Origin: a virus
DNA length: 31,793 nt
IMG/VR virus record: IMGVR_UViG_3300040795_000064
Location: 1-31,793 of that record
Direction: 5' to 3' (one strand)
Shown: positions 15,172 to 23,649 of the stretch, one piece after another
How the letters are laid out: every line of letters begins with the position of its first letter
How positions within the stretch are numbered: position 1 is the stretch's first letter
Notes under the pieces: model-generated
Told to the model about the DNA's origin: nothing
What the model saw: only the letters and a program-made list of their open reading frames with translations
The model's database searches: none
Program-made: the position numbers and the translations under genes

Positions 15172-16334
15172 GGCAACCCCACAGAGTCAATCGTCGGGAC
15201 AACCTCCAAAGACGCTGTCCTATCGCTTTTTAAAGTAACGGTTTCAATTAAAAATTCAAATTCTTTTTCAATAAAAACACTTGGATACAAGAGTTTTATT
15301 GTTGTGTTGGGGGCCCAAAGAGCCCCACTTGGGTCCCTCAAACTGGGGACACTAAAGCTATATTTTACACTATTTAAAATCATACGCCTGAGCTTGCTTT
15401 CTGTCGCCGTCTTCGCACCCCCGTCTTCAATATTGAAATTAAAATTACGTAACACATTGTTAAGTCTACTGTTTTTTGCTGTAAAATTAGTCGAAGGTTT
15501 GTAGACATTCCCGCTTGTGATCCCGGTTATGTGTGAAAAATAATTTTGGGGATCAAAATCGACTTCAATATTCAAAATAGCTGACTCGCCTTCTTTTAAA
15601 ACTGCAACCGGAGCCCCCGACGCGACGTGCGACTCAAACACAAGCTTTCCTTCTGGGTCGGACCGAACCAGCAAATTTCTTTGTTTTGCCAGATCCATTA
15701 AAAATTTTAGAATATTTTGAGTAGGATCCAATGCCACCTGAACAAATGGCCCCCCCGGGGCACTTAAAAAATCTACGCCGATCCCGTAAGGTGCGGTAAC
15801 TTTTTCACTAATTTGCTTCAGGTCGAGATTTCTAAATTCCAAAGGAAACGCACTGATCGGGGCCATGCATTCATTTAAAACACCCGCTTTCGAATAACAC
15901 GTGTAGTCTGAGGTCACACCTTGGGTATTAAAATTTACAGACACATCCACTATTGTCCCCGAAAAAAGCGGTTCTTTACCTAAAAAAATATCGCAATCAG
16001 GAAAAGTCAAGGGCTTAAATCCCAAGGATTTAAAAGGGGCGGAAAAGCTTGCCGTGTCTATAGAATCGAGTGTTTTTTTTATTGTGTAATCAGTAAAAAA
16101 AGTGACCGATCGGCCGTCCACAGAGATACTCGCCTGGTCTTTGTCTTGAATCTCTGGGGCTTTTTTTTGAGTTTTTTGAACGCTTGGAATTAAAATCTCA
16201 AGGCCCACAGTCAGCGGCTCAAGTACGCCCGGGTTTGCTTGTCGAATCGCAAGCTCTTCAAGCTCGGAACCTACTGTTTTCCTTGCAATTTCTGCAAAAG
16301 TGTCACCTGGAAGGGTTTTATAAATAGTAGACAA
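15159..16334 (-). CDS. Mu gp44/P2 gpD-like baseplate hub with N-terminal LysM-like domain
   Basis: The start is a TTG at 16334 preceded by AGGGG at good spacing and overlapping the previous gene end. Residues 3-51 read as a LysM-type module (YKTLPGDTFAEIARK, NPGVLEPLTVG, LIPS), the domain found as separate tail protein X in P2. The remainder, about 70-391, is of the gpD/gp44 late-control type hub: strand-rich with DISVNFNTQGV-like parts and a region that connects to the spike. The hub trimer links the tail tube to the spike. The fusion of an X-like LysM with the hub is notable; Mu gp44 itself has no such domain as far as I know. Confidence 0.82.
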   Translation of the reverse strand: MSTIYKTLPGDTFAEIARKTVGSELEELAIRQANPGVLEPLTVGLEILIPSVQKTQKKAPEIQDKDQASISVDGRSVTFFTDYTIKKTLDSIDTASFSAPFKSLGFKPLTFPDCDIFLGKEPLFSGTIVDVSVNFNTQGVTSDYTCYSKAGVLNECMAPISAFPLEFRNLDLKQISEKVTAPYGIGVDFLSAPGGPFVQVALDPTQNILKFLMDLAKQRNLLVRSDPEGKLVFESHVASGAPVAVLKEGESAILNIEVDFDPQNYFSHITGITSGNVYKPSTNFTAKNSRLNNVLRNFNFNIEDGGAKTATESKLRRMILNSVKYSFSVPSLRDPSGALWAPNTTIKLLYPSVFIEKEFEFLIETVTLKSDRTASLEVVPTIDSVGLPWDA

Positions 16335-17577
16335 TGCGCCGCCCCTTTGGTATCTCTATGATCTCAGAGCCCGTTAACTGATTGGTATTGATGAAAAAAT
16401 CAAGCTCTGAGTCGACCGCGCCATACAATTCGGCGCACAATTCTATAAAATTACGAGGACGATCCGTGGTGATTACAAATTCTTGTCTCAGATCAAAAGA
16501 CAGATCGATTAAAAACCCGCCAGCCAAAGCTACAAGACTCTGTAATGCTTGATATAATTCTCCCGTGTCTACAGACCCCGCGTCGAGGCCCGCTGCGGTG
16601 TTTATAAAAGAGTTAAAATTAGTGTCGCGCCAAGCAACTAAATTATCGAATTGCTCAATGGTACTCGCAACCGCCTCCACAGCTTCAAGTTTTGTTCTAT
16701 ACTTATTATTTAAAGCAGACAGAACCGCGCCCGTCGCGTAGGTGCTCGCAAAAAGTTCTCGTGTGCGATACTCTTGCTCGTTTTCAGCGGTTACAACCGC
16801 CCCATCCCCGTTTGTTAATGATATCGCGAGGTTACGGTATGCTTCTAGCCGGGCTTTTAAGTTTATAAAAGCACGTGCTGGGGCTTGAATTAACAGTGTG
16901 GTTTGAAAAGCCAGCGTAAGCGGGGTGGCAATGAGTATATCGATCCCTTGATTTATCGACTTGTCAATTGCTTCAAACGTATTTTTAATGTCGTCTTGAA
17001 AATCTGCAATCACTTGCAGCACTGACTTTGCTTCACTTAAAAATCCAAGATACCTATTTTTAAACAAAGCGCGCCCCACAGAGGTATCTAAGTCGCTGTT
17101 TTCATTGAAGGTATTTGCAAGGGCTGTATTATAGGTTTCTAGTGCAAAATCAAGAGTGGCTGCGGGGTCTGTAGATTCCCGGGGAAACACAAGACCTGTT
17201 GTTTCATAAAAAGTCACTTCAATTGTGGTTTGGTTCGCTGAAGAAACCAAATTATTCCGTCGGGTTATGCTACCAAACGGAACCACATCGATGCTTCCAT
17301 AGATGGGGTGCTCAAGGAGCCCCACACCCTTTTCAACCAGTAGATTTTCAAAAGCTTCCGCCCTAAGATCGTGGTCGCCGCCCCAAAAAATCACAGTCAG
17401 CGGATACCGTCGACCCGATCTTCCCAGATCCTGTACAAAAGTCCCATCAATGTCAGGGAACTCGTAAGCTGTTGTTTTCTTTGAAACTTCTCTTGAAACG
17501 TCTTCATAATAAAAAGGGATGCGCTGGCCGCTTGGGGATGTGTAAGCGGCCTCTTTTAATCGGTCAAGCCAGCTCAT
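16318..17577 (-). CDS. DNA circularisation / tail protein, Mu gp43 family
   Basis: The 419-residue protein begins with the DNA-circularisation N-terminal domain landmarks: MSWLDRLKEAAYTSPSG, a Phe-Tyr-Tyr-Glu stretch, and GRRYPLTVIFWGGDHD around residues 55-70, then VSSANQTTIEVTFYET. The middle is helical, and the C-terminus (NFIELCAELYG, IEIPKGRR) again resembles a LysM-like fold. Despite the historical family name, Mu gp43 belongs to the tail/baseplate hub. A G-run precedes the ATG. It follows the tape measure gene immediately, as in Mu. Confidence 0.85.
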   Translation of the reverse strand: MSWLDRLKEAAYTSPSGQRIPFYYEDVSREVSKKTTAYEFPDIDGTFVQDLGRSGRRYPLTVIFWGGDHDLRAEAFENLLVEKGVGLLEHPIYGSIDVVPFGSITRRNNLVSSANQTTIEVTFYETTGLVFPRESTDPAATLDFALETYNTALANTFNENSDLDTSVGRALFKNRYLGFLSEAKSVLQVIADFQDDIKNTFEAIDKSINQGIDILIATPLTLAFQTTLLIQAPARAFINLKARLEAYRNLAISLTNGDGAVVTAENEQEYRTRELFASTYATGAVLSALNNKYRTKLEAVEAVASTIEQFDNLVAWRDTNFNSFINTAAGLDAGSVDTGELYQALQSLVALAGGFLIDLSFDLRQEFVITTDRPRNFIELCAELYGAVDSELDFFINTNQLTGSEIIEIPKGRRIVYYL

Positions 17578-17580
17578 ATT

Positions 17581-19776
17581 TCAAAAACCCCCCGATTTTT
17601 GTAACCGCAGACTGCGGTTTGGGCGACCCCGACGCGTTCTCATTTCAGCGCGGCCCGTTTCGTCGCGAATCGTGAGCTCGGACTCATTGATTGTGCGCTT
17701 TTCCGAGAAAGACCGCAGAGCGCGTTCTGAAGCGGTGGGCATAGTCGTCAATCCCGGGCCTTTCGCCTCAAGGGATTCTGAGCTTGCTCCGGGTTGTAAA
17801 AAATCGGGTAAAAAACTTTTGAGCGTAGCCACACCGTTTTTTATACTTTTTAAGGCCCAATCAAAAATTCCTACAATCCCTTCCCACATCGTATAAAAAA
17901 AGTCTTTTACACCAAGAAAAGCCTCTGTGAGACTGCCGAACACTTTTTGAGCAATCTCTCCAGTTACAAGTCCTTGTAATGTTTCAAAAAACCACACATA
18001 GTATTCAAATAATTTTTTATAAGGCCAAGAGACCACATCGTAAACAGCTGACATAATTGAAGAAATAAAATTCAGCACACGTGAACCTAAATCTTTAATA
18101 AAATCCCACGTAAGCCCCCCCAGCTGAGTTAAATAGCTTAAAAAACGGGGCATGAGCCTTATCAAATGATCTAAAATGCGGTTTGGAAGCTGGTCCACCC
18201 AAACCAGCGCTTTATAAATAGCTTTTGCAAAATGCACTACAAAACCGCCGAGGGATTTAAAAAAACCGACCGCAGCTTCTTTCATACGAGCCCAAAGCGT
18301 GTGAGTTTCAAGCGCGCCTTTGACGATCTCTTTTAAAAATTTTGTTGTTATGAGATAAAGGGCAGCGAAAAGCGCAATTCCTGAGACAATACCCGCTAAA
18401 AATATTTTAATAGGGCTAACAAAACCCAACAAAATCATGAGTGCTACACCTAAAATAAAAACAAAAGCTTTTAGAAAAAATCCGATGGCCTTAAAGATGA
18501 CCCAAACTTTTAAAAGATTGAACATCCAATTCGCAATCGCGACTTTGTTTTCGTTGATGTAATTAAAGGCTGCTTGCAGAGTCGTTATGATCACCGGGGC
18601 CCAGTTCACAAGAAAAAGAGTGACTTGCTCTAGTAATTTTTCGAGCGGGCCTTGAATTTTTAAAAACACATTGATTAAAATTGCTTCGATTGTGGAAAGT
18701 AACGTATTCCAGCGGCCTTTGAATGTGTCCCTCATTTGATCGGCTAATTTAATTGATATGCCTTGGGAGCCTTCCAAGACTTTTCGATATTCTCGAACTT
18801 TATCTATGCCGTCTGTCAAAAGCGCCGAAACAGATACGATGGCTTCCTCACCGAACACATCTTTTAAAGCCCTATCTTGGGTGAAATTGTTCGTCTTTTT
18901 ACCCATTTCTTCAATGATATCAAGAACATCACGCAGCTTTCCTGAGGAATCGCGAGTCCTTATTCCCAGTGCTGCTAACGCCTTCGAACCCGCGCTTGCA
19001 GGGGCTTGCAGCTTTAAAAATAATTGCTTGAGGCCCGTTCCCGCAATCGAGCCTTTGATACCTTTTCCGGCAATTTGGCCCGCAATGGCCATATAAGTTT
19101 CGATACTCGCCCCTGCTTTTGTGGCAACGGGCGCGCCCTTTTTAAAGGTCTCATAAAGCAAATCTACGCGGGTGTTTGCCGTATTTGCGGTTTTTGCCAA
19201 CACATCATTTACTCGAGCTAAATTTTTCCCAAGTTGGATAGAGTCCGCCGACATAAGACTAAAAGCGCCTAGCGCGTCGGAAGCCACATCTGATGCGAGC
19301 CCGAGGTCTGTGGCGGAGGCTGTAGCAAGGTCGATCACGCCCGGCAGCGCGGCAAGGGATTGTTTGGAATTAAATCCGGCTGTTGCCAGGAAGTTTAAAG
19401 CCCCCGCGACTTCGGTGGCCGTAAATTCCGTTTTTGCAGAAACCTTTAAAACCGCGTCCTGAAAGGCCTCATATGCCTCCGTGCCCCTTTTGATCCCCTC
19501 TGGAAATTTTGAGGTGGCATTGACCATGATCTGCTCAAAATCCTGCCCGCGCACGACGGCCGCAGTCAAAATCCCGGTAACGCCGGCCACGCCCACTTTT
19601 GCCACGGTTTGAAGCCTCTGCATATTTCTTTGATGCCGAGCAGCGGCTTCTCGGGCCTTAACGCGGGCCTTGTCAGCTCTTCCACTGACTTCAGAAACGC
19701 CGATTCCAATAGCTTTCAGCGGAGCCGAGAATTTATCTACCAGCGAATAAATGGTTTGGACGGTATAACTACGCAT
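17581..19776 (-). CDS. Tail tape measure protein (TP901 core type)
   Basis: The 731-residue protein has the tape-measure core in its first half: a GQDFEQIMVNATSKF start near residue 77, FTATEVAGALNFLATAGFN, and the KTANTANTRVDLLYETFKKG to AIAGQIAGKGIKGSIAGTGL region near 190-245. Then comes a helical, hydrophobic part with predicted membrane-type spans around 420-475 and a basic Arg-rich C-terminus. It sets tail length: at the usual 0.15 nm per residue it predicts a tail near 110 nm. It starts 8 bases before the end of the frameshifted chaperone product. The coding is uninterrupted. Confidence 0.93.
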   Translation of the reverse strand: MRSYTVQTIYSLVDKFSAPLKAIGIGVSEVSGRADKARVKAREAAARHQRNMQRLQTVAKVGVAGVTGILTAAVVRGQDFEQIMVNATSKFPEGIKRGTEAYEAFQDAVLKVSAKTEFTATEVAGALNFLATAGFNSKQSLAALPGVIDLATASATDLGLASDVASDALGAFSLMSADSIQLGKNLARVNDVLAKTANTANTRVDLLYETFKKGAPVATKAGASIETYMAIAGQIAGKGIKGSIAGTGLKQLFLKLQAPASAGSKALAALGIRTRDSSGKLRDVLDIIEEMGKKTNNFTQDRALKDVFGEEAIVSVSALLTDGIDKVREYRKVLEGSQGISIKLADQMRDTFKGRWNTLLSTIEAILINVFLKIQGPLEKLLEQVTLFLVNWAPVIITTLQAAFNYINENKVAIANWMFNLLKVWVIFKAIGFFLKAFVFILGVALMILLGFVSPIKIFLAGIVSGIALFAALYLITTKFLKEIVKGALETHTLWARMKEAAVGFFKSLGGFVVHFAKAIYKALVWVDQLPNRILDHLIRLMPRFLSYLTQLGGLTWDFIKDLGSRVLNFISSIMSAVYDVVSWPYKKLFEYYVWFFETLQGLVTGEIAQKVFGSLTEAFLGVKDFFYTMWEGIVGIFDWALKSIKNGVATLKSFLPDFLQPGASSESLEAKGPGLTTMPTASERALRSFSEKRTINESELTIRDETGRAEMRTRRGRPNRSLRLQKSGGF

Positions 19777-20361
19777 ATTTTTTGAGCTCCGCCCTCAGCC
19801 CTTCATAAAAAAACCTGATTTCATGGGATTTTAATTCCCGTGCATCAGGCAACCCATTGTATTCCTTGCAGATTTGAATAAGCATCGATAGATACACATG
19901 GATATAAGGCATTGAATTCTCTGTCTTTTTTGATACAATGAGTGTTTTTGCGTTCAAGATAAAAAAAATGTGAACAGCGTCATACACACCTTTAAATCCG
20001 CCATTTTCATATTCGCAAAAGTCTTTGCGTGCGTTTTTGTCATGTCAGCCATTGCTGAATAAAGTTTTGCAATGTCCTCTCCACCTTTTTTTTTGTCCAT
20101 CGCCATCAAACTCGAGCCCGTGGGCTCATAAAAAATGATGGGTCCTATATCTTTTGTTCTTTGCGGAGTGAATGTGGGCTCTCCGTTTTCACTGATGAAA
20201 AGACTCCCTTTTTGAATAGCTTTAACAACAACACTTTTATTTTTTTGATACTCTTCTTTTTTTTCTTCGCTCATTTTTCCTTCATCAGCATCCAAGTCCA
20301 TAGACTCGCAGAAACGAAAAAACTCTTGCTCAGCAACCTCAAAAGAGACTTTATCTTTCAT
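19769..20361 (-). CDS. Tail assembly chaperone, -1 frameshift fusion (about 197 residues)
   Basis: An open frame lies -1 relative to the chaperone and runs to a TAG at 19769. It carries no plausible start of its own with a ribosome-binding site. If ribosomes slip at 19960-19966, the chaperone N-terminal 134 residues continue into ILNAKTLIVS and on to FYEGLRAELKKYA, giving a product with a 63-residue extra tail. The extra tail has the helical, basic character of such extensions. Its stop overlaps the tape measure start by eight bases. This is the same arrangement as the lambda G-T, P2 E-E' and Mu gp41 systems. Confidence 0.82.
19954..20361 (-). CDS. Tail assembly chaperone, unshifted form (gp41/P2 gpE-like)
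   Basis: This is the 135-residue in-frame product. The N-terminus is acidic and helical; the region from YEPTGSSLMAMDKKKGGEDI to MADLKVCMTL is the conserved segment of Mu gp41/P2 E-like tail assembly proteins. Such proteins bind the tape measure protein during tail assembly and are made in two forms, the second by ribosomal frameshifting. The gene sits between tube and tape measure, the standard place. The ribosome-binding site is AAAGGA upstream of the ATG at 20361. The frame closes with TGA two codons after the slippery site. Confidence 0.87.
   Translation of the reverse strand: MKDKVSFEVAEQEFFRFCESMDLDADEGKMSEEKKEEYQKNKSVVVKAIQKGSLFISENGEPTFTPQRTKDIGPIIFYEPTGSSLMAMDKKKGGEDIAKLYSAMADMTKTHAKTFANMKMADLKVCMTLFTFFLS
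19960..19966 (-). promoter_or_regulatory. -1 ribosomal frameshift slippery heptamer
   Basis: On the minus strand the frame reads ACA TTT TTT TTA TCT TGA, so the heptamer T TTT TTA has the exact X XXY YYZ phase relative to the chaperone frame. After a -1 slip the next codon is ATC in the downstream open frame. The zero-frame stop follows two codons later. No tool was used to look for a downstream pseudoknot. Confidence 0.82.
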
Positions 20362-20388
20362 GGAAACTTTGTTCCTTTCTTTTTTTTT

Positions 20389-20772
20389 TTATTGTTTCGT
20401 TAAGACCCCAGGTCCCATTAAATTAACACTCGCCGTCGCACTCTGCGAGCTTGCTTGTGTTTCTCCTGTGATCTGAGCGGTCCCTTGATAGACCGCCCCA
20501 GAAGCGTAGGTGAGCGCGATAGGAAAAAAATCCTGGCGATTCGAAAGCTGCTGCAAAAACTCGTGGTCCCCACGATCATCGTCTATTTCTAATGTGAGCC
20601 CATCTAAACTTAATGGCACTCTTGTCTTTATAAGACGCGCTGTGCCATCCCCGTTACTCTGCACTTCATTTTCAAACCCGCCCAATTTGCGGTTGGCTTC
20701 TGCGTCTGCGGAAATTGCAAAATTACGCCCATCCAAAGTGATAGATTCGAGTGATCCGCCGATTGCTGGCAT
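20389..20772 (-). CDS. Tail tube protein, Mu gpM-like family
   Basis: The 127-residue protein matches the contractile tail tube family: MPAIGGSLESITLDGRNF near the start, a central TRVPLSLDGL region and a C-terminal ITGETQASSQSATASVNLMG strand pair. The tube is the inner conduit beneath the sheath. The gene follows the sheath gene by 21 bases and precedes the chaperone, the standard order. The ribosome-binding site is GGGGG eight bases before the ATG. Confidence 0.9.
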   Translation of the reverse strand: MPAIGGSLESITLDGRNFAISADAEANRKLGGFENEVQSNGDGTARLIKTRVPLSLDGLTLEIDDDRGDHEFLQQLSNRQDFFPIALTYASGAVYQGTAQITGETQASSQSATASVNLMGPGVLTKQ

Positions 20773-20793
20773 ATAAGTAACCCCCTGTTATTA

Positions 20794-22296
20794 TTAAGCT
20801 ACCACGGGTGTGACGCCGAAATAAAAACCAAAATTAAGATCCACAGAAATTATATTCGTATTTCCAGATAGTTGCACTGTAGTTGTCACGTCAAGCCGTT
20901 TTGGATTTTGATCATTGATCGCGGCGAGCGTGCTTGCTTTGGCCGCCTCAGGATTACTTAAAATGGCGTTTAAAGCCAAAGAATCAAGTAACGCACAAAC
21001 CGCCGCTACCGCTGTTTTAGGTTTTTTAGCCGTGCGATTAACCGTAGGTTGGTCGTCGGGGAGCAAAGGTGCGCCATCCCACTCGGGGTTATTAAAAATA
21101 AGATCAATATTAAAAATAATGTTTTGTAATTTAATGATATCAACGACATACCTATATGCAGGCAGCGGATCCCCGGTAGGATGATAGAACGTCACGGTGT
21201 CCGCAAGGGTCACAACGCCGTCCCGGACTTCAACCGTTGAAGACCCTTTTTTAACTGCCTGGTCCCGGTCGGCATAAGTCCACTGGTCGCCGTCTGCGCC
21301 GGGGATCAGGCCGGTTGCCTGCTGGCTTCCATAGTCTTGAGGGGGGTTATTATTGGCTATTTTAGCAATCCGCGCAAGCTGTCGCGCTGCGACCACGAGG
21401 GGGAGATCGTCTGACCCGGGAGCAACCAGTTGAGCGTTCGTTCGATCATTTTTTCGCGCGTCTGAAATTGTCGTTGCAGCGGAAACCGTTGTTTTTGTGT
21501 TCCCAGAAAAAGCAACACACGGCTTACGCACAAGAGACCCCCAACGTCCTTCACCAAAATTTGAGTACAAATCCAGGGCGGTGGTGTCTTCAATATTTAA
21601 ACAATTCAAAAAGAGGCTTTCCCAGACATTCCCCACCTGATTGAGGGCGGTTTGTACCCCAGGATTCACAGCCCCGCCGGAGGGCTGCACAATAGCGTAG
21701 GTTACGCCTGTGTCGTTTTCAGAAAGCTCCACAAGAGAGACCACCAGATCATTGGCACTCTCTCCTTTCCACTTACTCGTGAGGGTAACTTCCGTGAGGG
21801 TGGCGGCCGCGGTCATAGGTAAATTAATGTTTGCGTTTATCGCGTCAGCGATTTTTGTACACTGACTTTCGATGGTTTCGTTGGCCTCTATTAAAAACGC
21901 TTCGCTTAACATATTATTTATAGAAACTCTAAAACTTCCCGTTCCTGAAGCGGGGCCTGAAGGGGTTAGGGTACTCGTCGCAGCGACCCCCGAGGCATCG
22001 TCTACAAGGGGGTACACTGTGACGGGAATGGTTCCGACCCCATCCCCATTTGTAGGAAATAATTGTTGCAGCGCGAGGTGGATTGGGCTGCCAAATCCGT
22101 ACACATTGGCTGCTGCAGTGGCACTGGTGAATTGGGCTTTTGTGGTGGAATAGGTAGAAGATGTGGACCCCTGGCCCACAACAGCTATGCGTTGGGGGAG
22201 AAATAAAGCCCCTCCGCCTCTTAAATCTTTAAAAGCGGTTTTAATACCAACGACCCTCGCAACGGCCGAAAGGTCAACTGCTGTAGATAATGCCAT
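20794..22296 (-). CDS. Contractile tail sheath protein, Mu gpL-like
   Basis: The 500-residue product (ATG at 22296, with GGAG at good spacing; a TTG five codons upstream is less likely) has the features of phage Mu-type sheath proteins: N-terminal AVARVVGIKTAFKDL, a LFLPQRIAVVGQG strand, a central domain with YPLVDDASG, and a C-terminal part containing the DGDQWTYADRDQAVKKGSS and GVVTLADTVTFYHP elements. Sheath identity makes this a myovirus. It begins a block transcribed leftwards with tube, chaperone and tape measure. The gap upstream (22297-22393) separates it from the plus-strand DUF4096 gene. Confidence 0.93.
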   Translation of the reverse strand: MALSTAVDLSAVARVVGIKTAFKDLRGGGALFLPQRIAVVGQGSTSSTYSTTKAQFTSATAAANVYGFGSPIHLALQQLFPTNGDGVGTIPVTVYPLVDDASGVAATSTLTPSGPASGTGSFRVSINNMLSEAFLIEANETIESQCTKIADAINANINLPMTAAATLTEVTLTSKWKGESANDLVVSLVELSENDTGVTYAIVQPSGGAVNPGVQTALNQVGNVWESLFLNCLNIEDTTALDLYSNFGEGRWGSLVRKPCVAFSGNTKTTVSAATTISDARKNDRTNAQLVAPGSDDLPLVVAARQLARIAKIANNNPPQDYGSQQATGLIPGADGDQWTYADRDQAVKKGSSTVEVRDGVVTLADTVTFYHPTGDPLPAYRYVVDIIKLQNIIFNIDLIFNNPEWDGAPLLPDDQPTVNRTAKKPKTAVAAVCALLDSLALNAILSNPEAAKASTLAAINDQNPKRLDVTTTVQLSGNTNIISVDLNFGFYFGVTPVVA

Positions 22297-22393
22297 ATTT
22301 TTTTTCTCCAAAAATTTTGCTTTTATTTTAAATACATTTTATCATAGAATGAAAAAAAACGTTTCATGAAAACCATAAGAAAGTCAAATTGTT

Positions 22394-22774
22394 ATGCAGG
22401 TATCTGATAAACTTTGGAATAAAATAAAAAATGAACTTCCTGGGACTCCACAGGGGTGGGGGCGCACGGGGACCGATAATAAAAAATTTTTTGAAAGTTT
22501 GTTAAAGATTTCAAAAGAAAACCTACAGTGGAAAGACGCCCCGCTCATCACCACTACTATAAAAAACACCAATTTAAGGGCACGCAGGTGGTTTAAAAAA
22601 GGAATTTTTGAAAAATTAACGGATCTTCTCGACCCCAAAGATCCAGAAGAAAAAAAAGTGCAAGACTTGCTTAAAAGGCTAACTCAAAAAATGCTGCGTC
22701 GTTCTCAATGTTTTGGACAGAAAGTGCAATCGATTCAAGGACTTCTGGAGCAATTTGAGGCGAAAACTCGTTAA
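22394..22774 (+). CDS. Stand-alone DUF4096 (IS5-type transposase N-terminal) protein, antisense in late operon
   Basis: The first 80 or so residues follow the DUF4096 domain found at the N-terminus of IS5-family transposases: VSDKLWNKIKNELPG, then GRTGTDNKKFFESLLKI, WKDAP and RARRWFKKGIFEKL. The usual continuation into a DDE core (DSTIVRAH-type) is absent; the last third is instead a basic helical tail. This tail overlaps antisense with the final 104 bases of the tail-completion gene, while the DUF4096 part fits the gap before the sheath gene. It is the only plus-strand gene in the late region. The domain is a probable DNA-binding helical module, so it may be a moron regulator. No inverted repeats or second ORF of an insertion sequence are seen. 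Confidence 0.68.
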   Translation: MQVSDKLWNKIKNELPGTPQGWGRTGTDNKKFFESLLKISKENLQWKDAPLITTTIKNTNLRARRWFKKGIFEKLTDLLDPKDPEEKKVQDLLKRLTQKMLRRSQCFGQKVQSIQGLLEQFEAKTR

Positions 22775-23300
22775 AACTCACACCAAAGGTCATCCGCCCC
22801 GCAACTACGCGTTGCATGCTCTGGATGTCCGGCGGCAGCTCAAACATGCTGATATTACGCACCCATCTTTGATAGACCGTCCCCTGGAGCCCAAGATACG
22901 TGTATTCGGCCGCCATAAGAATCGAGCGGCATAAACGAAGCGCTTTGTGGCACTCGAGGACTGAATTGCTGTCCCCCGCCACGTTCGCTTTAGAAACGCC
23001 GTAGCCGTAGCAATCGATGTTATAAAAAGCTTCACATTTTTGTCTTTCGACAATATTTGAATCTTTTAAATCATAGTTGCTGTTATCAAATCTCACATTG
23101 ACCACAGGTGAGGTGTCCTGCGGTCTATCTAAATATTGCTCGAGCGTGTTGGTCCTCTCACGAAAAATTCTCAATTTATAATCTTGTGCGTCGGGGCCTG
23201 CAAGCGTCATTTGATTTGCAATTTCAGTTGCTAGGATTGAAAAAATCTGATCGCGCACAACCTCCATAACATCAGGGCGATTAATTAAATGCTCAATCAT
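22671..23300 (-). CDS. Putative tail completion / terminator protein
   Basis: The 209-residue protein lies between the FII-like joining protein and the sheath, where the tail terminator is normally found. It is mixed alpha/beta, begins with a helical MIEHLINRPDVMEVVRD, has a Cys-containing middle (CEAFYNIDCYGYGV) and ends with a strand-rich VAGRMTFGVSFNEFSPQ part, which fits a ring-forming neck protein. I do not recognise a precise family by eye. Its start overlaps the upstream stop by eight bases, and its 3' end is overlapped antisense by the DUF4096 gene. Confidence 0.68.
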   Translation of the reverse strand: MIEHLINRPDVMEVVRDQIFSILATEIANQMTLAGPDAQDYKLRIFRERTNTLEQYLDRPQDTSPVVNVRFDNSNYDLKDSNIVERQKCEAFYNIDCYGYGVSKANVAGDSNSVLECHKALRLCRSILMAAEYTYLGLQGTVYQRWVRNISMFELPPDIQSMQRVVAGRMTFGVSFNEFSPQIAPEVLESIALSVQNIENDAAFFELAF

Positions 23301-23649
23301 CTGTATACACTTCTAATAATAAAATTACACACTCCATGCCCCGGTCGGGCATCGTGCGAAATATTTTATAAGGAATTCCAGCGATCTCAACGCGCCAAGG
23401 GGGTGTTGTAGTGCCCATCAGCCCCCGAGGTATCTCACCAAGGTCCATAGTTGAAATCACCACAGATTTCAACCGCCCGCTGACATCCTGGCCCGTGTCG
23501 GGGTCAATCAACTTACCTATATCATTAAAAAAACCAACCACATCCACACGTGTGCCTGCGGGGTCGACCAAGGTGACGGGTTCGCCAAAATGGGCGCTGT
23601 TTGTTGTGAATCGTTTAAAATCTTCTTTCGATTTAGTGACTAGACTCAA
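23293..23649 (-). CDS. Head-tail joining (stopper) protein, lambda FII-like
   Basis: The 118-residue protein is beta-rich with the pattern of small head-tail stopper proteins: GRLKSVVISTMDLGEIPRG, then PPWRVEIAGIPYKIFRTMPD and a final strand MECVILLLEVYTDD. In lambda, FII has this role and position. The start is a TTG at 23649 with AAAGG upstream, overlapping the preceding gene by 17 bases; no other start would preserve the N-terminal part. It should link the portal/neck to the tail terminator. Confidence 0.72.
   Translation of the reverse strand: MSLVTKSKEDFKRFTTNSAHFGEPVTLVDPAGTRVDVVGFFNDIGKLIDPDTGQDVSGRLKSVVISTMDLGEIPRGLMGTTTPPWRVEIAGIPYKIFRTMPDRGMECVILLLEVYTDD

Noticed and set aside
19769-19987. 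72-codon frame as an independent gene
   Set aside because: It has no ribosome-binding site of its own and is explained as the -1 frameshift extension of the tail chaperone.
22362-22371. Perfect 10-base palindrome TTTCATGAAA between sheath and DUF4096 genes
   Set aside because: A 10-base palindrome is expected about once per kilobase by chance; without conservation it cannot be called an operator.
22394-22774. Active insertion sequence
   Set aside because: No DDE core, no second frame, no terminal inverted repeats or target duplication seen; the flanking tail genes are intact.
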